Shown: positions 1 to 7,476, counted from the stretch's first letter. The stretch is 37,144 nt of DNA from Deltaproteobacteria bacterium (GCA_015492495.1 WGEY01000039.1:1-37144), one strand, 5' to 3'. Program-made: numbers and translations. The notes: generated from the letters alone by a model not told the origin.

Positions 1-377
1 GGGCGTATGAGCTCGGTGCGATTATTCAGTACATGGGGCACCACTATGAGGCCACCGGCGTGGAAAGTGTCGCGGTAAGCGGAAAGTTCAAGGAGTCGGC
101 GATCGATGAGATGAAGCACGCCGAAAAGCTTGCCGAAAGAATCAAGTACCTCGGCGGCATCCCTGTACAGAAGCCCGTTCCTGTAAAGAGGGGAGGTGCG
201 CTGAAGAAGATGGTCGGAGACGACCTTAAGGCCGAGTACGAGGCCATTGAACGTTACAAGGAGCACATAAAGCTTTGCGACGAGCTCGGCGACGTTACTT
301 CGAGGCGTCTTTTGGAGAGCATACTCGAGGATGAGGAAAAGCATGCGGACCTGTGGGAGACGGTTCTGGGCAAGTAG
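1..377 (+). CDS. Ferritin-like (bacterioferritin-type) protein, 5' partial
   Basis: The reading frame is open from base 3 to the TAG at 375-377, so the start lies outside the window; the track's Met at 33 is internal. The visible ~125 residues begin with AYELGAIIQY, which resembles the first ferritin helix. They continue with DEMKHAEKL (an ExxH metal-ligand motif), EAIERY, and a final EDEEKHADLWE helix, the usual pattern of a four-helix di-iron ferritin/bacterioferritin fold. Such cytosolic proteins store iron or use it to detoxify peroxide. It leads a co-directional set with rubredoxin- and rubrerythrin-like genes, which supports an oxidative-stress role. Family membership is fairly certain; bacterioferritin versus a generic ferritin-like domain is not resolved. 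Confidence 0.85.
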   Translation, partial: AYELGAIIQYMGHHYEATGVESVAVSGKFKESAIDEMKHAEKLAERIKYLGGIPVQKPVPVKRGGALKKMVGDDLKAEYEAIERYKEHIKLCDELGDVTSRRLLESILEDEEKHADLWETVLGK

Positions 378-425
378 CACATAGTGTTCTTATGGGTGAC
401 GTATAAAACCGTCGTTAGAGGTCTT

Positions 426-551
426 ATGGGAGAGACGAAGAAGTGGATATGCATTGAGTGCGGTTACGTCCACGAGGGTGACTACCCGCCTGAATACTGC
501 CAGATGTGCATGGCGCCGCGAGAGGCGTTCAGGGAGCTTGCTTCAGCGTAA
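426..551 (+). CDS. Rubredoxin-like 41-aa protein
   Basis: This short ORF is absent from the track. It starts at ATG 426 with an AGAGG ribosome site 7 nt upstream and ends at TAA. The 41-residue product contains CIECGYVHEG and CQMCMAP, the two Cys knuckles (CxxC...CxxC) of a rubredoxin or of the C-terminal domain of rubrerythrin. It should bind one iron or zinc with four Cys and act as a small cytosolic electron carrier. It lies 48 nt after the ferritin-like gene and 12 nt before the methyltransferase gene, so all three are probably co-transcribed. A free-standing rubredoxin-like knuckle beside a ferritin-like gene suggests a split rubrerythrin-like pair, which is inference. Confidence 0.8.
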   Translation: MGETKKWICIECGYVHEGDYPPEYCQMCMAPREAFRELASA

Positions 552-563
552 GCGCAGTGAACT

Positions 564-1742
564 GTGATGGGCACCGAGAGAGTTGTTAAAACCGGGGATA
601 TCAAAGGTCCGGCAGGGGTGCCGCACGCCTCCCTCTATGAGGTGATAACGGGGCTTATAGAAGAGAAGGGGCCAATAACCTTTGCCGAGTTCATGGACGC
701 GGCGCTGTATCACCCTGGGGGCGGCTACTATGTAACCGAGTGCAGCAGATGGGGCGCTGAAGGGGATTACGTTACGAACCTGGACATAAGCCCGGTCTTT
801 GCGAGGATGCTCGCGACACAGCTCCATGAGATGTGGACCGTACTCGACAGGCCGTCTCCCTTTCATCTTGTAGAGGCGGGAGCCGGCAGGGGATTGCTTA
901 CAGAGGTCGTCCTGGAGACGCTGGCGGAGCGCTATCCCGCGTGTTTCGACACGGTTAGGTCGGTGCTGGTGGAGAAGAATCCGCACCTGTGGAAGGAGCG
1001 ATCCGAAAGGACGAGGTGGTGCGGAGATATCGAGGAGGTCGGTGGCCCCGTTACCGGGTGCATCTATTCACTGGAGCTTCTGGACTCCATGCCGTTTCAC
1101 CGGGTGGTGCGGCGTGAAGACGGGCTCAAAGAGGTCTATACCGCAACAGACGGGGAGGGAGGACTCATCGATGTGGAGGGGGAGCCGTCCACGGACGAGC
1201 TTGCCGGATACTTTGAAGAACTGGACTTGCAACTCCACCTCGGCCAGCAGGCCGAGGTGGGGCTTGCGGCCAGAGAGTGGATACAACGGGCAGGGTCGCT
1301 TCTGGATCGCGGATTCGTAATTACCGTGGACTACGGCATGCCGGCCCGCCTCCTGTACGCCGAAGGCATGAGGGGTACGCTCATGTGCCACTACCGTCAT
1401 ACACTTAACGACAACCCTTACCATGCCGTGGGCATGCAGGATATAACCTGTCACGTGGACTTTACCGCGATAAGGAACGCAGGCCTTAGGGCAGGGCTCG
1501 AGCCGACGGGGTACACGAACCAGCGGAATTTTCTCCTGGGTCTGGGGGTGCTGGATGAGCTTGAAGAGGTGGGTACCCCCTCTTTAAAGGACTGCGATGC
1601 CATTGCCCGCAACCAGGGGATCAAGGATCTTATAATGCCCGGCGGTGTGGGCGACAAGATGAAGGTTTTCATACAGCACAAGGGTGTGGATGTACCGGCA
1701 TTGAAGGGCTTCTCCTTCAAGGACATGAAGTATTGTCTTTGA
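564..1742 (+). CDS. MidA/NDUFAF7-type SAM-dependent methyltransferase
   Basis: The 392-aa protein carries the family's features. The N-terminal segment ALYHPGGGYYVT and GDYVTNLDISPVFARML (about 47-83) matches the DUF185 (MidA) signature. VEAGAGRGLL (about 103-112) is the SAM-binding motif I, and SLELLDSMPFHRV follows. The human homologue NDUFAF7 methylates an arginine of a complex I subunit; bacterial substrates are largely unknown, though a respiratory role is plausible. The track starts at GTG 564 and an ATG follows at 567; neither has a strong ribosome site, and the gene is only 12 nt after the rubredoxin-like ORF. About 200 nt without a gene separate it from the next CDS. Confidence 0.85.
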   Translation: MMGTERVVKTGDIKGPAGVPHASLYEVITGLIEEKGPITFAEFMDAALYHPGGGYYVTECSRWGAEGDYVTNLDISPVFARMLATQLHEMWTVLDRPSPFHLVEAGAGRGLLTEVVLETLAERYPACFDTVRSVLVEKNPHLWKERSERTRWCGDIEEVGGPVTGCIYSLELLDSMPFHRVVRREDGLKEVYTATDGEGGLIDVEGEPSTDELAGYFEELDLQLHLGQQAEVGLAAREWIQRAGSLLDRGFVITVDYGMPARLLYAEGMRGTLMCHYRHTLNDNPYHAVGMQDITCHVDFTAIRNAGLRAGLEPTGYTNQRNFLLGLGVLDELEEVGTPSLKDCDAIARNQGIKDLIMPGGVGDKMKVFIQHKGVDVPALKGFSFKDMKYCL

Positions 1743-1945
1743 AGATATCCTTGCTTGCATGGCTGTAATCGATTAAGATGCGCGGGTGGGGGCTTTGTCA
1801 AAGCCGGCTTCGGGCTCAGCGGGCCGGGCGTGATATGGTGATCCCTTGATATAGGGGATACTCCCTGCGGGGGCTTCGGGCCTTCCACCGAGGCTGCCCG
1901 TGCGGAGAGCTTCTGAATGATCTTCAAGCAGCGAAGGAGGATGGT

Positions 1946-2119
1946 ATGGAAGAGAAGAAAACGGCCGAAAAGAAACCTGCCGAGAAGCCGCACCTGTGTT
2001 CTGTGTGCGGCAAGCCTTCCGATACGCTGATCTGCCATGCCTGTGAGGACAAGATACGGGGCGAGGCCGTGGAACACAAGCGTGAGATAGAAAAGGCCGG
2101 CAGGACGGCTAAGGAATAA
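1946..2119 (+). CDS. Small zinc-ribbon protein, 57 aa
   Basis: The ORF is too short for the track. ATG 1946 follows a GGAGG ribosome site by 5 nt, a spacing typical of this genome, and the frame ends at TAA 2117-2119. The product has a Lys/Glu-rich N-terminus (EEKKTAEKKPAEK), then CSVCGKPSDTLICHACEDKI, a CxxC...CxxC zinc knuckle, then a charged helical tail. It is probably a small metal-binding protein of unknown function. It lies 35 nt upstream of the rubrerythrin-family gene and is likely in its operon. The charged sequence gives no sign of secretion. Confidence 0.7.
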   Translation: MEEKKTAEKKPAEKPHLCSVCGKPSDTLICHACEDKIRGEAVEHKREIEKAGRTAKE

Positions 2120-2154
2120 AGAGGTTTCTTCACCCTCAACCATATGGAGGTTCC

Positions 2155-2703
2155 ATGGAAGGGTCCAGGGAAAAGACCGTGGTAGACGCGTTGTCTACAG
2201 CGCTCAAGGCCGAGATGGCAGGCCATGTCTTCTACAAGCGTGCAGCGGAGATTGTGACCGATGAAATGGGAAAAGGTGTCTTCAGGCATCTTGCCGACGA
2301 GGAGCTTCAGCACATTGAGGCCGTGAAGGCGATCGTCGAGTCCCTCAAGAAGGGCGAGGGCTGGATGAGTTACGAGGAGGCGCTCAAGGCAGGCTCCCCG
2401 TATGGGCAGAAGGAGGCTTCCCTTAAGTTTCCGGAAGAAAACGAGTTGATTGAAAAGCTCGCAACAGACCAGAGCGACCAGAAGGCCGTGAGCATCGCCA
2501 TCGAGAACGAGGAGAATGCGGTCGAGTTCTATGGCGGGCTTCTCAAGGAGGCCGAGTTGCCGGCAGAAAAGGTCTTCTTGACGAAGCTCCTTGAGATGGA
2601 GAAGGAACACCTCAAGGTTCTAAGGTGGGAGTATGAGTCGCTGCTCAAGACGGGTTTCTGGGGCGACTTCATGGAATACAGCGTGGAAAAGGAGACCGAG
2701 TAA
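2155..2703 (+). CDS. Rubrerythrin-family di-iron protein
   Basis: The 182-residue protein has the paired ferritin-like helices of rubrerythrin. ALKAEMAGHVFYKRAAE and DEELQHIEAV form the first ExxH half, and ENEENAVEFY with EMEKEHLKVLRWEYESL forms the second. The C-terminus, TGFWGDFMEYSVE, is a tail common in this family in anaerobes. There is no rubredoxin domain, so it is a sulerythrin/erythrin-like short form. The electron carrier may be the separate 41-aa rubredoxin-like protein encoded upstream. The expected role is cytosolic peroxide reduction or iron handling. It stops 2 nt before the flavoprotein gene, implying translational coupling. Confidence 0.85.
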   Translation: MEGSREKTVVDALSTALKAEMAGHVFYKRAAEIVTDEMGKGVFRHLADEELQHIEAVKAIVESLKKGEGWMSYEEALKAGSPYGQKEASLKFPEENELIEKLATDQSDQKAVSIAIENEENAVEFYGGLLKEAELPAEKVFLTKLLEMEKEHLKVLRWEYESLLKTGFWGDFMEYSVEKETE

Positions 2704-2705
2704 AC

Positions 2706-3878
2706 ATGTACGACGCAATCATCGTTGGTTTGGGTCCTGCTGGGGCCACGGCGGCGTACCGTCTCGCATCGAAAGGCTTCAAGGTCCTCGGACTCGACAA
2801 GGAGAGTTTCCCGAGGTATAAATCCTGCGGTGGGTGTGTATCGACAAAAATAGACAAGATACTTGACTTCGATATATCCGGTACCGTCGAAGCCACGGTC
2901 AATGGGGCGACATTCAGCTTCAGAGGCGAAAGGTCGCTGGACATCATCTCCGATCGTCCCGTGGGTTATAATGTAAGAAGGGAGGTCTTCGACAAGTTTC
3001 TCGTAGACAGGGCCAGGGAGGCGGGTGCTGAGGTCCTGGAGGGTAGGAAGGTTGCCGCTTTCAATGACACGGGGCGAAGCGTGCGTGTCCTGTGCGCGAC
3101 CGGAGAGAGCTTCGATGCGAGGTTCCTCATATGCGCCGACGGGGCCTCGGGCGGGGTGGCAAGAAGGTACTTCGGCCTAAATCCCAAGGAGTCCGCGGTA
3201 TCGCTCACTGCGGAGGTGCCGTATGACCCTTCTCAAGTGGAGGATATACATGGGCGGCTGTTCATAGACTTCGGTTCCGTGCCATACGGCTACGCCTGGA
3301 TATTCCCCAAAAAAAGGTTCCTTTCGGTCGGTATCGCAGGGGAGAGCCGCAGGGTGGGCGGAAGGATAAAGGAGTGTTTCTCCGAGTTCGTTTCCTCTCA
3401 CAGTGTATTGAAGGGGATGGAGATACCGCGCAGGGTCGGGTGTACGATCCCGCTGTACTATGAGGGGATACCCAGGGTTGTGAAGGGCAGGGTCCTTGCG
3501 GTGGGGGATGCGGGGCACATGGTGGACCCGTTTCTGGGCGAGGGTATCTACTTTGCGATCAAGACCGCACAGGCGGCCTCCGACGTGGTTGCCGGGTGCC
3601 TCGAGGCTGGCACGGCGGATACGGATGGGTACCAGGACTGGCTCTCTGAGGAGATGTACCGTAGTTTTTCGTCGCTCGTCAGGCTGGCGCGGCTCGTATA
3701 CAACCATCCAAGGCTCTGGTACCGTATGGTGGAGAAGGATCCGCAGATCATGCACAGGTACTACGATATCATAAGAGGCGAGGGTGATCCGGAGGAGTTT
3801 TACCGCTGGATATTCTCAAAGGTGAAGCAGAAACCTTGGAAGGTCCTGAGGGGATGGGTCGAAAGCAGGTTCATGTGA
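2706..3878 (+). CDS. Geranylgeranyl reductase family FAD-dependent oxidoreductase
   Basis: The 390-aa protein opens with the dinucleotide fold VGLGPAGATAAYRLASKGFKV (about 7-27) and KESFPRYKSCGGCVS (about 37-51), the FAD-binding and Cys-containing loop of geranylgeranyl reductase-like enzymes. GDAGHMVDPFLGEGIYFA (about 264-281) is the second FAD motif (GDAAHxxxP-like). Members saturate prenyl chains of quinones, lipids or chlorophyll. In a non-phototroph the most likely substrate is a quinone or isoprenoid lipid side chain, which is inference. Its start lies 2 nt after the rubrerythrin stop. Confidence 0.85.
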   Translation: MYDAIIVGLGPAGATAAYRLASKGFKVLGLDKESFPRYKSCGGCVSTKIDKILDFDISGTVEATVNGATFSFRGERSLDIISDRPVGYNVRREVFDKFLVDRAREAGAEVLEGRKVAAFNDTGRSVRVLCATGESFDARFLICADGASGGVARRYFGLNPKESAVSLTAEVPYDPSQVEDIHGRLFIDFGSVPYGYAWIFPKKRFLSVGIAGESRRVGGRIKECFSEFVSSHSVLKGMEIPRRVGCTIPLYYEGIPRVVKGRVLAVGDAGHMVDPFLGEGIYFAIKTAQAASDVVAGCLEAGTADTDGYQDWLSEEMYRSFSSLVRLARLVYNHPRLWYRMVEKDPQIMHRYYDIIRGEGDPEEFYRWIFSKVKQKPWKVLRGWVESRFM

Positions 3879-3903
3879 CGGCCTCGTCCCGGGGAGGTGT
3901 GTT

Positions 3904-4416
3904 ATGGTTCGTTTGAGCGGTCTCATGGCAGGGGTTGTCGTGGTTCTCCTGCTTTTCGGCACTTCGTATTCAGAGCCGTCGGGGTGTGCGGACAAAGGGA
4001 CGGCAAAGGCCGGCGCCCACCATTTGAAGAAGTACGAAAAACACGCAGGGCACAGCGGCCACTTCTGGGGTCGTATCTTCTTGCAGCTTGACCTCAGCGA
4101 CGAGCAGAGGAGGAAGGTCAGCGACATCAGGCTCGAATACAGAAAGGCGATGATAAGGCTTGGGGCTGACATCGATGTTGCCGAGGTCGAGCTTAAGGAG
4201 CTTCTCATGGGTGAGCCGGTTGATCTGAAGGCGGTCAAGGCCAAGATACAGGATATCGAGGAGCTGAGGGGACGGAGGAGGTTCTACCGCATAGAAAGGC
4301 TGCAGGAGCTCAAGCGGCTCCTGACCCCGAGACAAAAGAAAAGGCTCGATAAGCTCATGCCAGAGGACGGCCTTGCGGGCCATGTCTGCCGGATGGACGG
4401 GCCAAGGGTATGGTAG
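3904..4416 (+). CDS. Spy/CpxP-like periplasmic protein
   Basis: The 170-aa product begins with a hydrophobic signal peptide (MVRLSGLMAGVVVVLLLFG, with likely cleavage near residue 20-25). A His-rich stretch and long amphipathic helices follow. LSDEQRRKVSDIRLEYRK and LLTPRQKKRLDKLM match the LTxxQ-type repeats of the Spy/CpxP/CnrX (zinc resistance-associated, heavy-metal sensor) group. These periplasmic proteins act as chaperones or metal/envelope-stress sensors. GGGGAGGTG upstream of ATG 3904 is a good ribosome site. It follows the flavoprotein gene by 25 nt. Confidence 0.8.
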   Translation: MVRLSGLMAGVVVVLLLFGTSYSEPSGCADKGTAKAGAHHLKKYEKHAGHSGHFWGRIFLQLDLSDEQRRKVSDIRLEYRKAMIRLGADIDVAEVELKELLMGEPVDLKAVKAKIQDIEELRGRRRFYRIERLQELKRLLTPRQKKRLDKLMPEDGLAGHVCRMDGPRVW

Positions 4417-4479
4417 CTGCGTCCTTACATGGACCAAGCTCTGTGAAAAGGTATAAACGTAGAGAAAGGAGGGGTCAGT

Positions 4480-4539
4480 ATGCCCAGAAGGTTTATCGTA
4501 CCCAGGGTCGCCCATTGCAGCGAGGGGTGCCGATGCTAG
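4480..4539 (+). CDS. Candidate Cys-rich leader peptide, 19 aa
   Basis: ATG 4480 follows an unusually strong ribosome site (AAAGGAGGGG, about 5 nt spacing) and the frame closes at TAG after 19 codons. The peptide has three Cys in its last seven residues (CSEGCRC). A TATAAA that could be a -10 box lies at 4452-4457. The stop is 27 nt before a strong intrinsic terminator, and the seleno-rhodanese gene begins just after that. The arrangement resembles amino-acid attenuation leaders such as trpL. Expression and function are inferred only; it could also be a spurious small ORF. Confidence 0.4.
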   Translation: MPRRFIVPRVAHCSEGCRC

Positions 4540-4566
4540 TCCCGGGCATGACGTTAAACTGCCCAG

Positions 4567-4597
4567 GGCGGTCTTCGGGCCGCTGTCTTTTTTTTTT
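4567..4597 (+). terminator. Strong intrinsic terminator upstream of the seleno-rhodanese
   Basis: GGCGGTC and GGCCGCT pair over 7 bp (two G-U) around a TTCG tetraloop closed by C-G, and about ten T residues follow directly. It is the best-formed rho-independent terminator in the window. Only about 10 nt separate the T-tract from the AGGAGG of the next gene, so no ordinary promoter fits between them. It therefore either attenuates the rhodanese gene or is read through. Confidence 0.85.
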
Positions 4598-4621
4598 CGA
4601 GTACACAGGAGGCTGTATGTT

Positions 4622-5053
4622 ATGATGTTCAGGGTAAAGTTCATATGTGCCGTGATTTCTTTCTTCCTCGTAGCGGCATGTGCACTCGCCGACGCCGAGG
4701 AGGGTGATCACGATCACCATGTCCCCGTACCACGCATCACTGTGGAGGAACTCAAGTCAAAGCTCGAAAGGGGTGAGGAGGTTTATATCCTGGACCTGAG
4801 GTCGCAGCACTCATACACAACGAGCCGGTACAGGATAAGCGGCGATATACGCATACCCCCGCGTGAGTTGAGACTAAAGGCCGCGGCCCTTCCCAGGGAC
4901 GCCGAGATAGTAACGTACTGCACGTGACCAAACGAGGCTCTCAGCGCCCGTGGGGTGCTGATCTTAAGGCAGATGGGCTTCAAGCGCGTAAGGGCGTTGA
5001 AGGGCGGGTTTGATGCATGGCTTGGAGGCGGCGGTGACGTAGAGCCGAAGTAG
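4622..5053 (+). CDS. Periplasmic rhodanese-domain selenoprotein (TGA = Sec)
   Basis: The track stops this gene at TGA 4925-4927, but the frame continues for 41 codons to TAG 5051-5053 with obvious rhodanese sequence. Before the TGA it reads EIVTYCT; after it, PNEALSARGVLILRQMGF and then LKGGFDAWL. In relatives the TGA position is the catalytic persulfide-forming Cys of the YCxCPNE loop, so Sec replaces the active-site Cys. The 143-aa product starts with a signal peptide (FICAVISFFLVAACALA), then a His-rich linker (DHDHHVP), then the single rhodanese domain from about residue 38. A SECIS-like hairpin follows the TGA at a suitable distance, and SelB and SelD are encoded 3-6 kb away. AGGAGG at 4607-4612 serves ATG 4622. 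Sulfur or selenium transfer in the periplasm is the likely role. Confidence 0.85.
4942..4960 (+). promoter_or_regulatory. Bacterial SECIS-like hairpin in the rhodanese gene
   Basis: CAGCGCCC and GGGTGCTG form a perfect 8-bp stem (one G-U) with a GTG apical loop. The loop begins 22 nt after the in-frame TGA, inside the spacing window known for bacterial SECIS elements, and its first base is G followed by U. The hairpin lies within the coding sequence, as is usual for bacterial selenoprotein mRNAs. Confidence 0.75.
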
Positions 5054-5367
5054 GCCCGTGACTGGGCGGCCTTGATAAGCGGCGGGTGTAGATGGTGAAG
5101 CTCGATGTTAAAGGCCTTTGCCCTTGCAGCCGGCATCATTGGGGGCTTTCATGCTTACGCGGTGGATCATGGTTAGAAGGGGCAACCGGTGAGCCCGCGA
5201 TCATCGGCCGTATCTACCGTTGCCTACTCCATAAGTCCTTGGTGTGGGGCTTTTTTAACGGGGGCTTGCTGCATGGGCGCTCTTCTCATGTTTCTACGGC
5301 CGTCTGGCCGGGCGTGCATAGCGGAAAAGCCGCGCCGCAGGTCCATGTCCAGTCCGACGGCGGAAAC
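5054..5367. other. Intergenic stretch with no convincing gene
   Basis: This interval separates the rhodanese gene (+) from the converging glycosyltransferase gene (-). A short + frame at 5105-5176 could encode a 23-aa hydrophobic peptide (MLKAFALAAGIIGG...), but it lacks a ribosome site. The same frame continues past a TAG into the 72-aa track ORF at 5189, which runs through a likely terminator. I see no recognisable protein. Confidence 0.5.
5233..5256 (+). terminator. Probable intrinsic terminator after the rhodanese gene
   Basis: AAGTCC and GGGCTT pair over 6 bp (one T-G) around an 8-nt loop, followed by a short T run. It would end the seleno-rhodanese transcript about 180 nt after its stop codon and before the converging gene. 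Confidence 0.5.
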
Positions 5368-6888
5368 TCAGAACTTCCACGCGCTCTCCGGGACCTTGAT
5401 GCCGTGAAAGTTATAGCATCTGAATATGGAAAAGTACCTCCGGCCCCTCTCCAGGAATATCACATCCCTTTCACATCTGTCGAATGCCTCTTTTACAAAA
5501 GGCTCGGCCTCGACGTTGCCGCTTTTAACGTATATGGCATCGAAGCCGGTCAGCTCCTCGAACCCCGGCCACAGGTCGTACTGGTTCATCCGCCTTCTTC
5601 CGTTGTAGAGGTTGTAGGTTACAGGGTGCCCGGGCACATAGAACGCAAGCTCGCTTGTTATCTGGTACCTGTCGCTGATTATAAACAAGCCCTTACCCTC
5701 CCGGCCGCCTGCCATGCGTCCGACCCTCTCGCCGAGCTCATCCCATCCGCTCACCTTGTCGTAAGGCGCCTTGCTCGTTATGTCCTTGACGCCGAAGGGC
5801 TTCAATGCCCATGGGAAGTAGACGAGGAAGCTTGCGGCAACCCCGATGAAGAGCCCGGACCCTGCGAGTGCGCTTAAGAGCCTTCTTGGCTTGATGCCAC
5901 TGTTTTCATACAGTCTTGCGAAGACATACGACGTCCCTATGAATGCGGTTATGTAGGATGCAACGGCCCAGTTGCCCTGTACCTTGGCATGCAGGCTCTT
6001 GGCTAGGAAGAGGCCGAAGAGCGGGGCGGATGTGAAGAAGACGATGAGGGGTGCCCTTTTCTTTTTTGTTAAGCCCTCCTTGCCGCACATGACTACACCG
6101 TATGCGAGCCCTATAAATATGATAGGGGTGATGAGCCCTGCCTGGGAGCCGATGAACTCCAGGAAGGAGTCGAGAGAGACGGTCAGGCCTTCCTTTACCT
6201 GGACCTGTCCCATGGTGTGGCGCACGGTTACAAGTCCGTGGGTCAGGTTCCAGTATATGACGGGGCTCGATACCAGCAGGCTCAGAAGTGACGCAATGTA
6301 CGGTTCCTTCCTTCCAAGCCACACCCTGTCTCGTGAAAAGGCGAGGTAGAGGAGCAGGCACGGGTATATCAGGACCATGGTGTATTTGCTCAGGAATCCA
6401 AGCCCTATGGCAATACCGGTGAGGTACCACCAAAGCGGGCGCTCGGTATCCACCGCCTTTTTGAAGGCATAGATGGAGGCGGTCCAGAAGAAGACAAAGG
6501 GGGCGTCCGTGGTCATCAGTATCGCCCCGGCCGAAAATATCGGCGTGATGTTCGAAAGCAGGGCGCCGTAGAAACCGACCTTTTCGCTGTGGAAGAGCTC
6601 CCTGCCGAGATGGAAGATGAGGATGTTCGTCAGGGCCGAAAAAAAGACGGCTCCCGCCCTTACCCCGAACTCGGTGTCTCCAAAGAGAGCGGTGAAGAAG
6701 GCGATCACATACGCCACCATCGGTCCCTTGCTGTAGTAGCTCAGGTCCAGCCTCCTCGACCATTCCCAGTAGTGTGTCTCGTCAGGAGACAGGGTAAACG
6801 GGGTGTAGATGATGTAGAGGATGCGGAACAGGGTGAAAAAGACGAGTAGAATGAAGAAGTATCTCTTGTAATTGTTGTTACTTTTCAC
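5368..6888 (-). CDS. GT39-type (ArnT/PMT-like) membrane glycosyltransferase
   Basis: The protein has many hydrophobic segments, starting with FFILLVFFTLFRILYIIY. The first periplasmic loop carries SPDETHYWEWSRRLDLSYYSKGPMVAY, the acidic catalytic loop of GT39 enzymes that take sugars from polyprenyl-phosphate donors. I chose GTG 6888 (VKSNNNYKRY) instead of the track start at 7059, because the longer N-terminus is only the shadow of the upstream phosphatase gene. This gives 506 aa and an 11-nt overlap with that gene, with AGGGG upstream. It likely glycosylates a lipid or envelope polymer. The neighbouring PAP2 phosphatase could recycle polyprenyl phosphate for it, which is inference. Confidence 0.85.
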   Translation of the reverse strand: MKSNNNYKRYFFILLVFFTLFRILYIIYTPFTLSPDETHYWEWSRRLDLSYYSKGPMVAYVIAFFTALFGDTEFGVRAGAVFFSALTNILIFHLGRELFHSEKVGFYGALLSNITPIFSAGAILMTTDAPFVFFWTASIYAFKKAVDTERPLWWYLTGIAIGLGFLSKYTMVLIYPCLLLYLAFSRDRVWLGRKEPYIASLLSLLVSSPVIYWNLTHGLVTVRHTMGQVQVKEGLTVSLDSFLEFIGSQAGLITPIIFIGLAYGVVMCGKEGLTKKKRAPLIVFFTSAPLFGLFLAKSLHAKVQGNWAVASYITAFIGTSYVFARLYENSGIKPRRLLSALAGSGLFIGVAASFLVYFPWALKPFGVKDITSKAPYDKVSGWDELGERVGRMAGGREGKGLFIISDRYQITSELAFYVPGHPVTYNLYNGRRRMNQYDLWPGFEELTGFDAIYVKSGNVEAEPFVKEAFDRCERDVIFLERGRRYFSIFRCYNFHGIKVPESAWKF

Positions 6889-7459
6889 CGAGGCTTCCCC
6901 TGAACTTCCTGCACAGGTATTTGTCCACCCTTGGTATGAACCTTTTCTGCAGCTTGAAGAAGACGAGCGCGTACGCGGAGCCCAAGACCATACCGGACAC
7001 CACGTCAAAGGGGTAATGTACCCCCATGTATATCCTCGAATATGCCACCAAGAAGGCAATGGTGATGAGAAACGGCGCGCACCTGTGATAGTTAAGGGAT
7101 AGAAGTCCCATGGTGGAGAATATGTTGGCCGCGTGGGCGGACGGAAAGGAGTAGGAGCTGCCGCAGCCTACGAGCAGCCTTACCCCTTCGAGTGCATGGC
7201 ATGGTCTGGGCCTCACGAAGGTCTTTTTCAGAATCAATGCTGTGAAGTCACTGAAAGCCAGTACGATCAGGAGCAGGACGAACACCCAGCGGTCTCCCCT
7301 TATCCACAGTATGACACCCAATACCACGGCCATGAGTACAGGCAGGTTGTGCCGTTCCATCTCCGTTACGTAGAACATCAAGGCGTCGATAACAGTGCTT
7401 GTCCAGTGTGTATTGAGCAGGTAGAAGAGTCTGGAGTCGAGGGCCGTAAGTGTTTCCAG
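6878..7459 (-). CDS. PAP2-family membrane phosphatase, probable CTG start
   Basis: The phosphatase signature is complete: KKTFVRPRP, then SYSFPSAHAANIF, then SRIYMGVHYPFDV, within several membrane helices. It probably dephosphorylates undecaprenyl pyrophosphate or a phospholipid at the membrane. The track starts at Met 7381, but the frame is open upstream to a TAA and encodes LETLTALDSRLFYLLNTHW, which resembles the usual PAP2 N-terminus. The only good ribosome site, AAGGAGGA, sits 6-7 nt before a CTG at 7459, and there is no ATG, GTG or TTG in the right place before the TTG just ahead of Met 7381. A CTG start giving 193 aa is therefore likely; the shorter form would lose the first helix. Confidence 0.75.
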   Translation of the reverse strand: METLTALDSRLFYLLNTHWTSTVIDALMFYVTEMERHNLPVLMAVVLGVILWIRGDRWVFVLLLIVLAFSDFTALILKKTFVRPRPCHALEGVRLLVGCGSSYSFPSAHAANIFSTMGLLSLNYHRCAPFLITIAFLVAYSRIYMGVHYPFDVVSGMVLGSAYALVFFKLQKRFIPRVDKYLCRKFRGSLGEK

Positions 7460-7476
7460 GGAAAGTCCTCCTTATT

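Noticed and set aside
1451-2143. 230-aa minus-strand ORF (and 1924-2610 minus)
   Set aside because: They are shadows of the methyltransferase, zinc-ribbon and rubrerythrin genes, with no family-like sequence.
5189-5407. 72-aa plus-strand ORF with a hydrophobic stretch
   Set aside because: It lacks a ribosome site, runs through a probable terminator and into the 3' end of the glycosyltransferase gene; a 23-aa frame before it is cut by TAG.
5092-5877. 261-aa plus-strand ORF
   Set aside because: Most of it is antisense to the GT39 glycosyltransferase gene and the sequence has no domain features.
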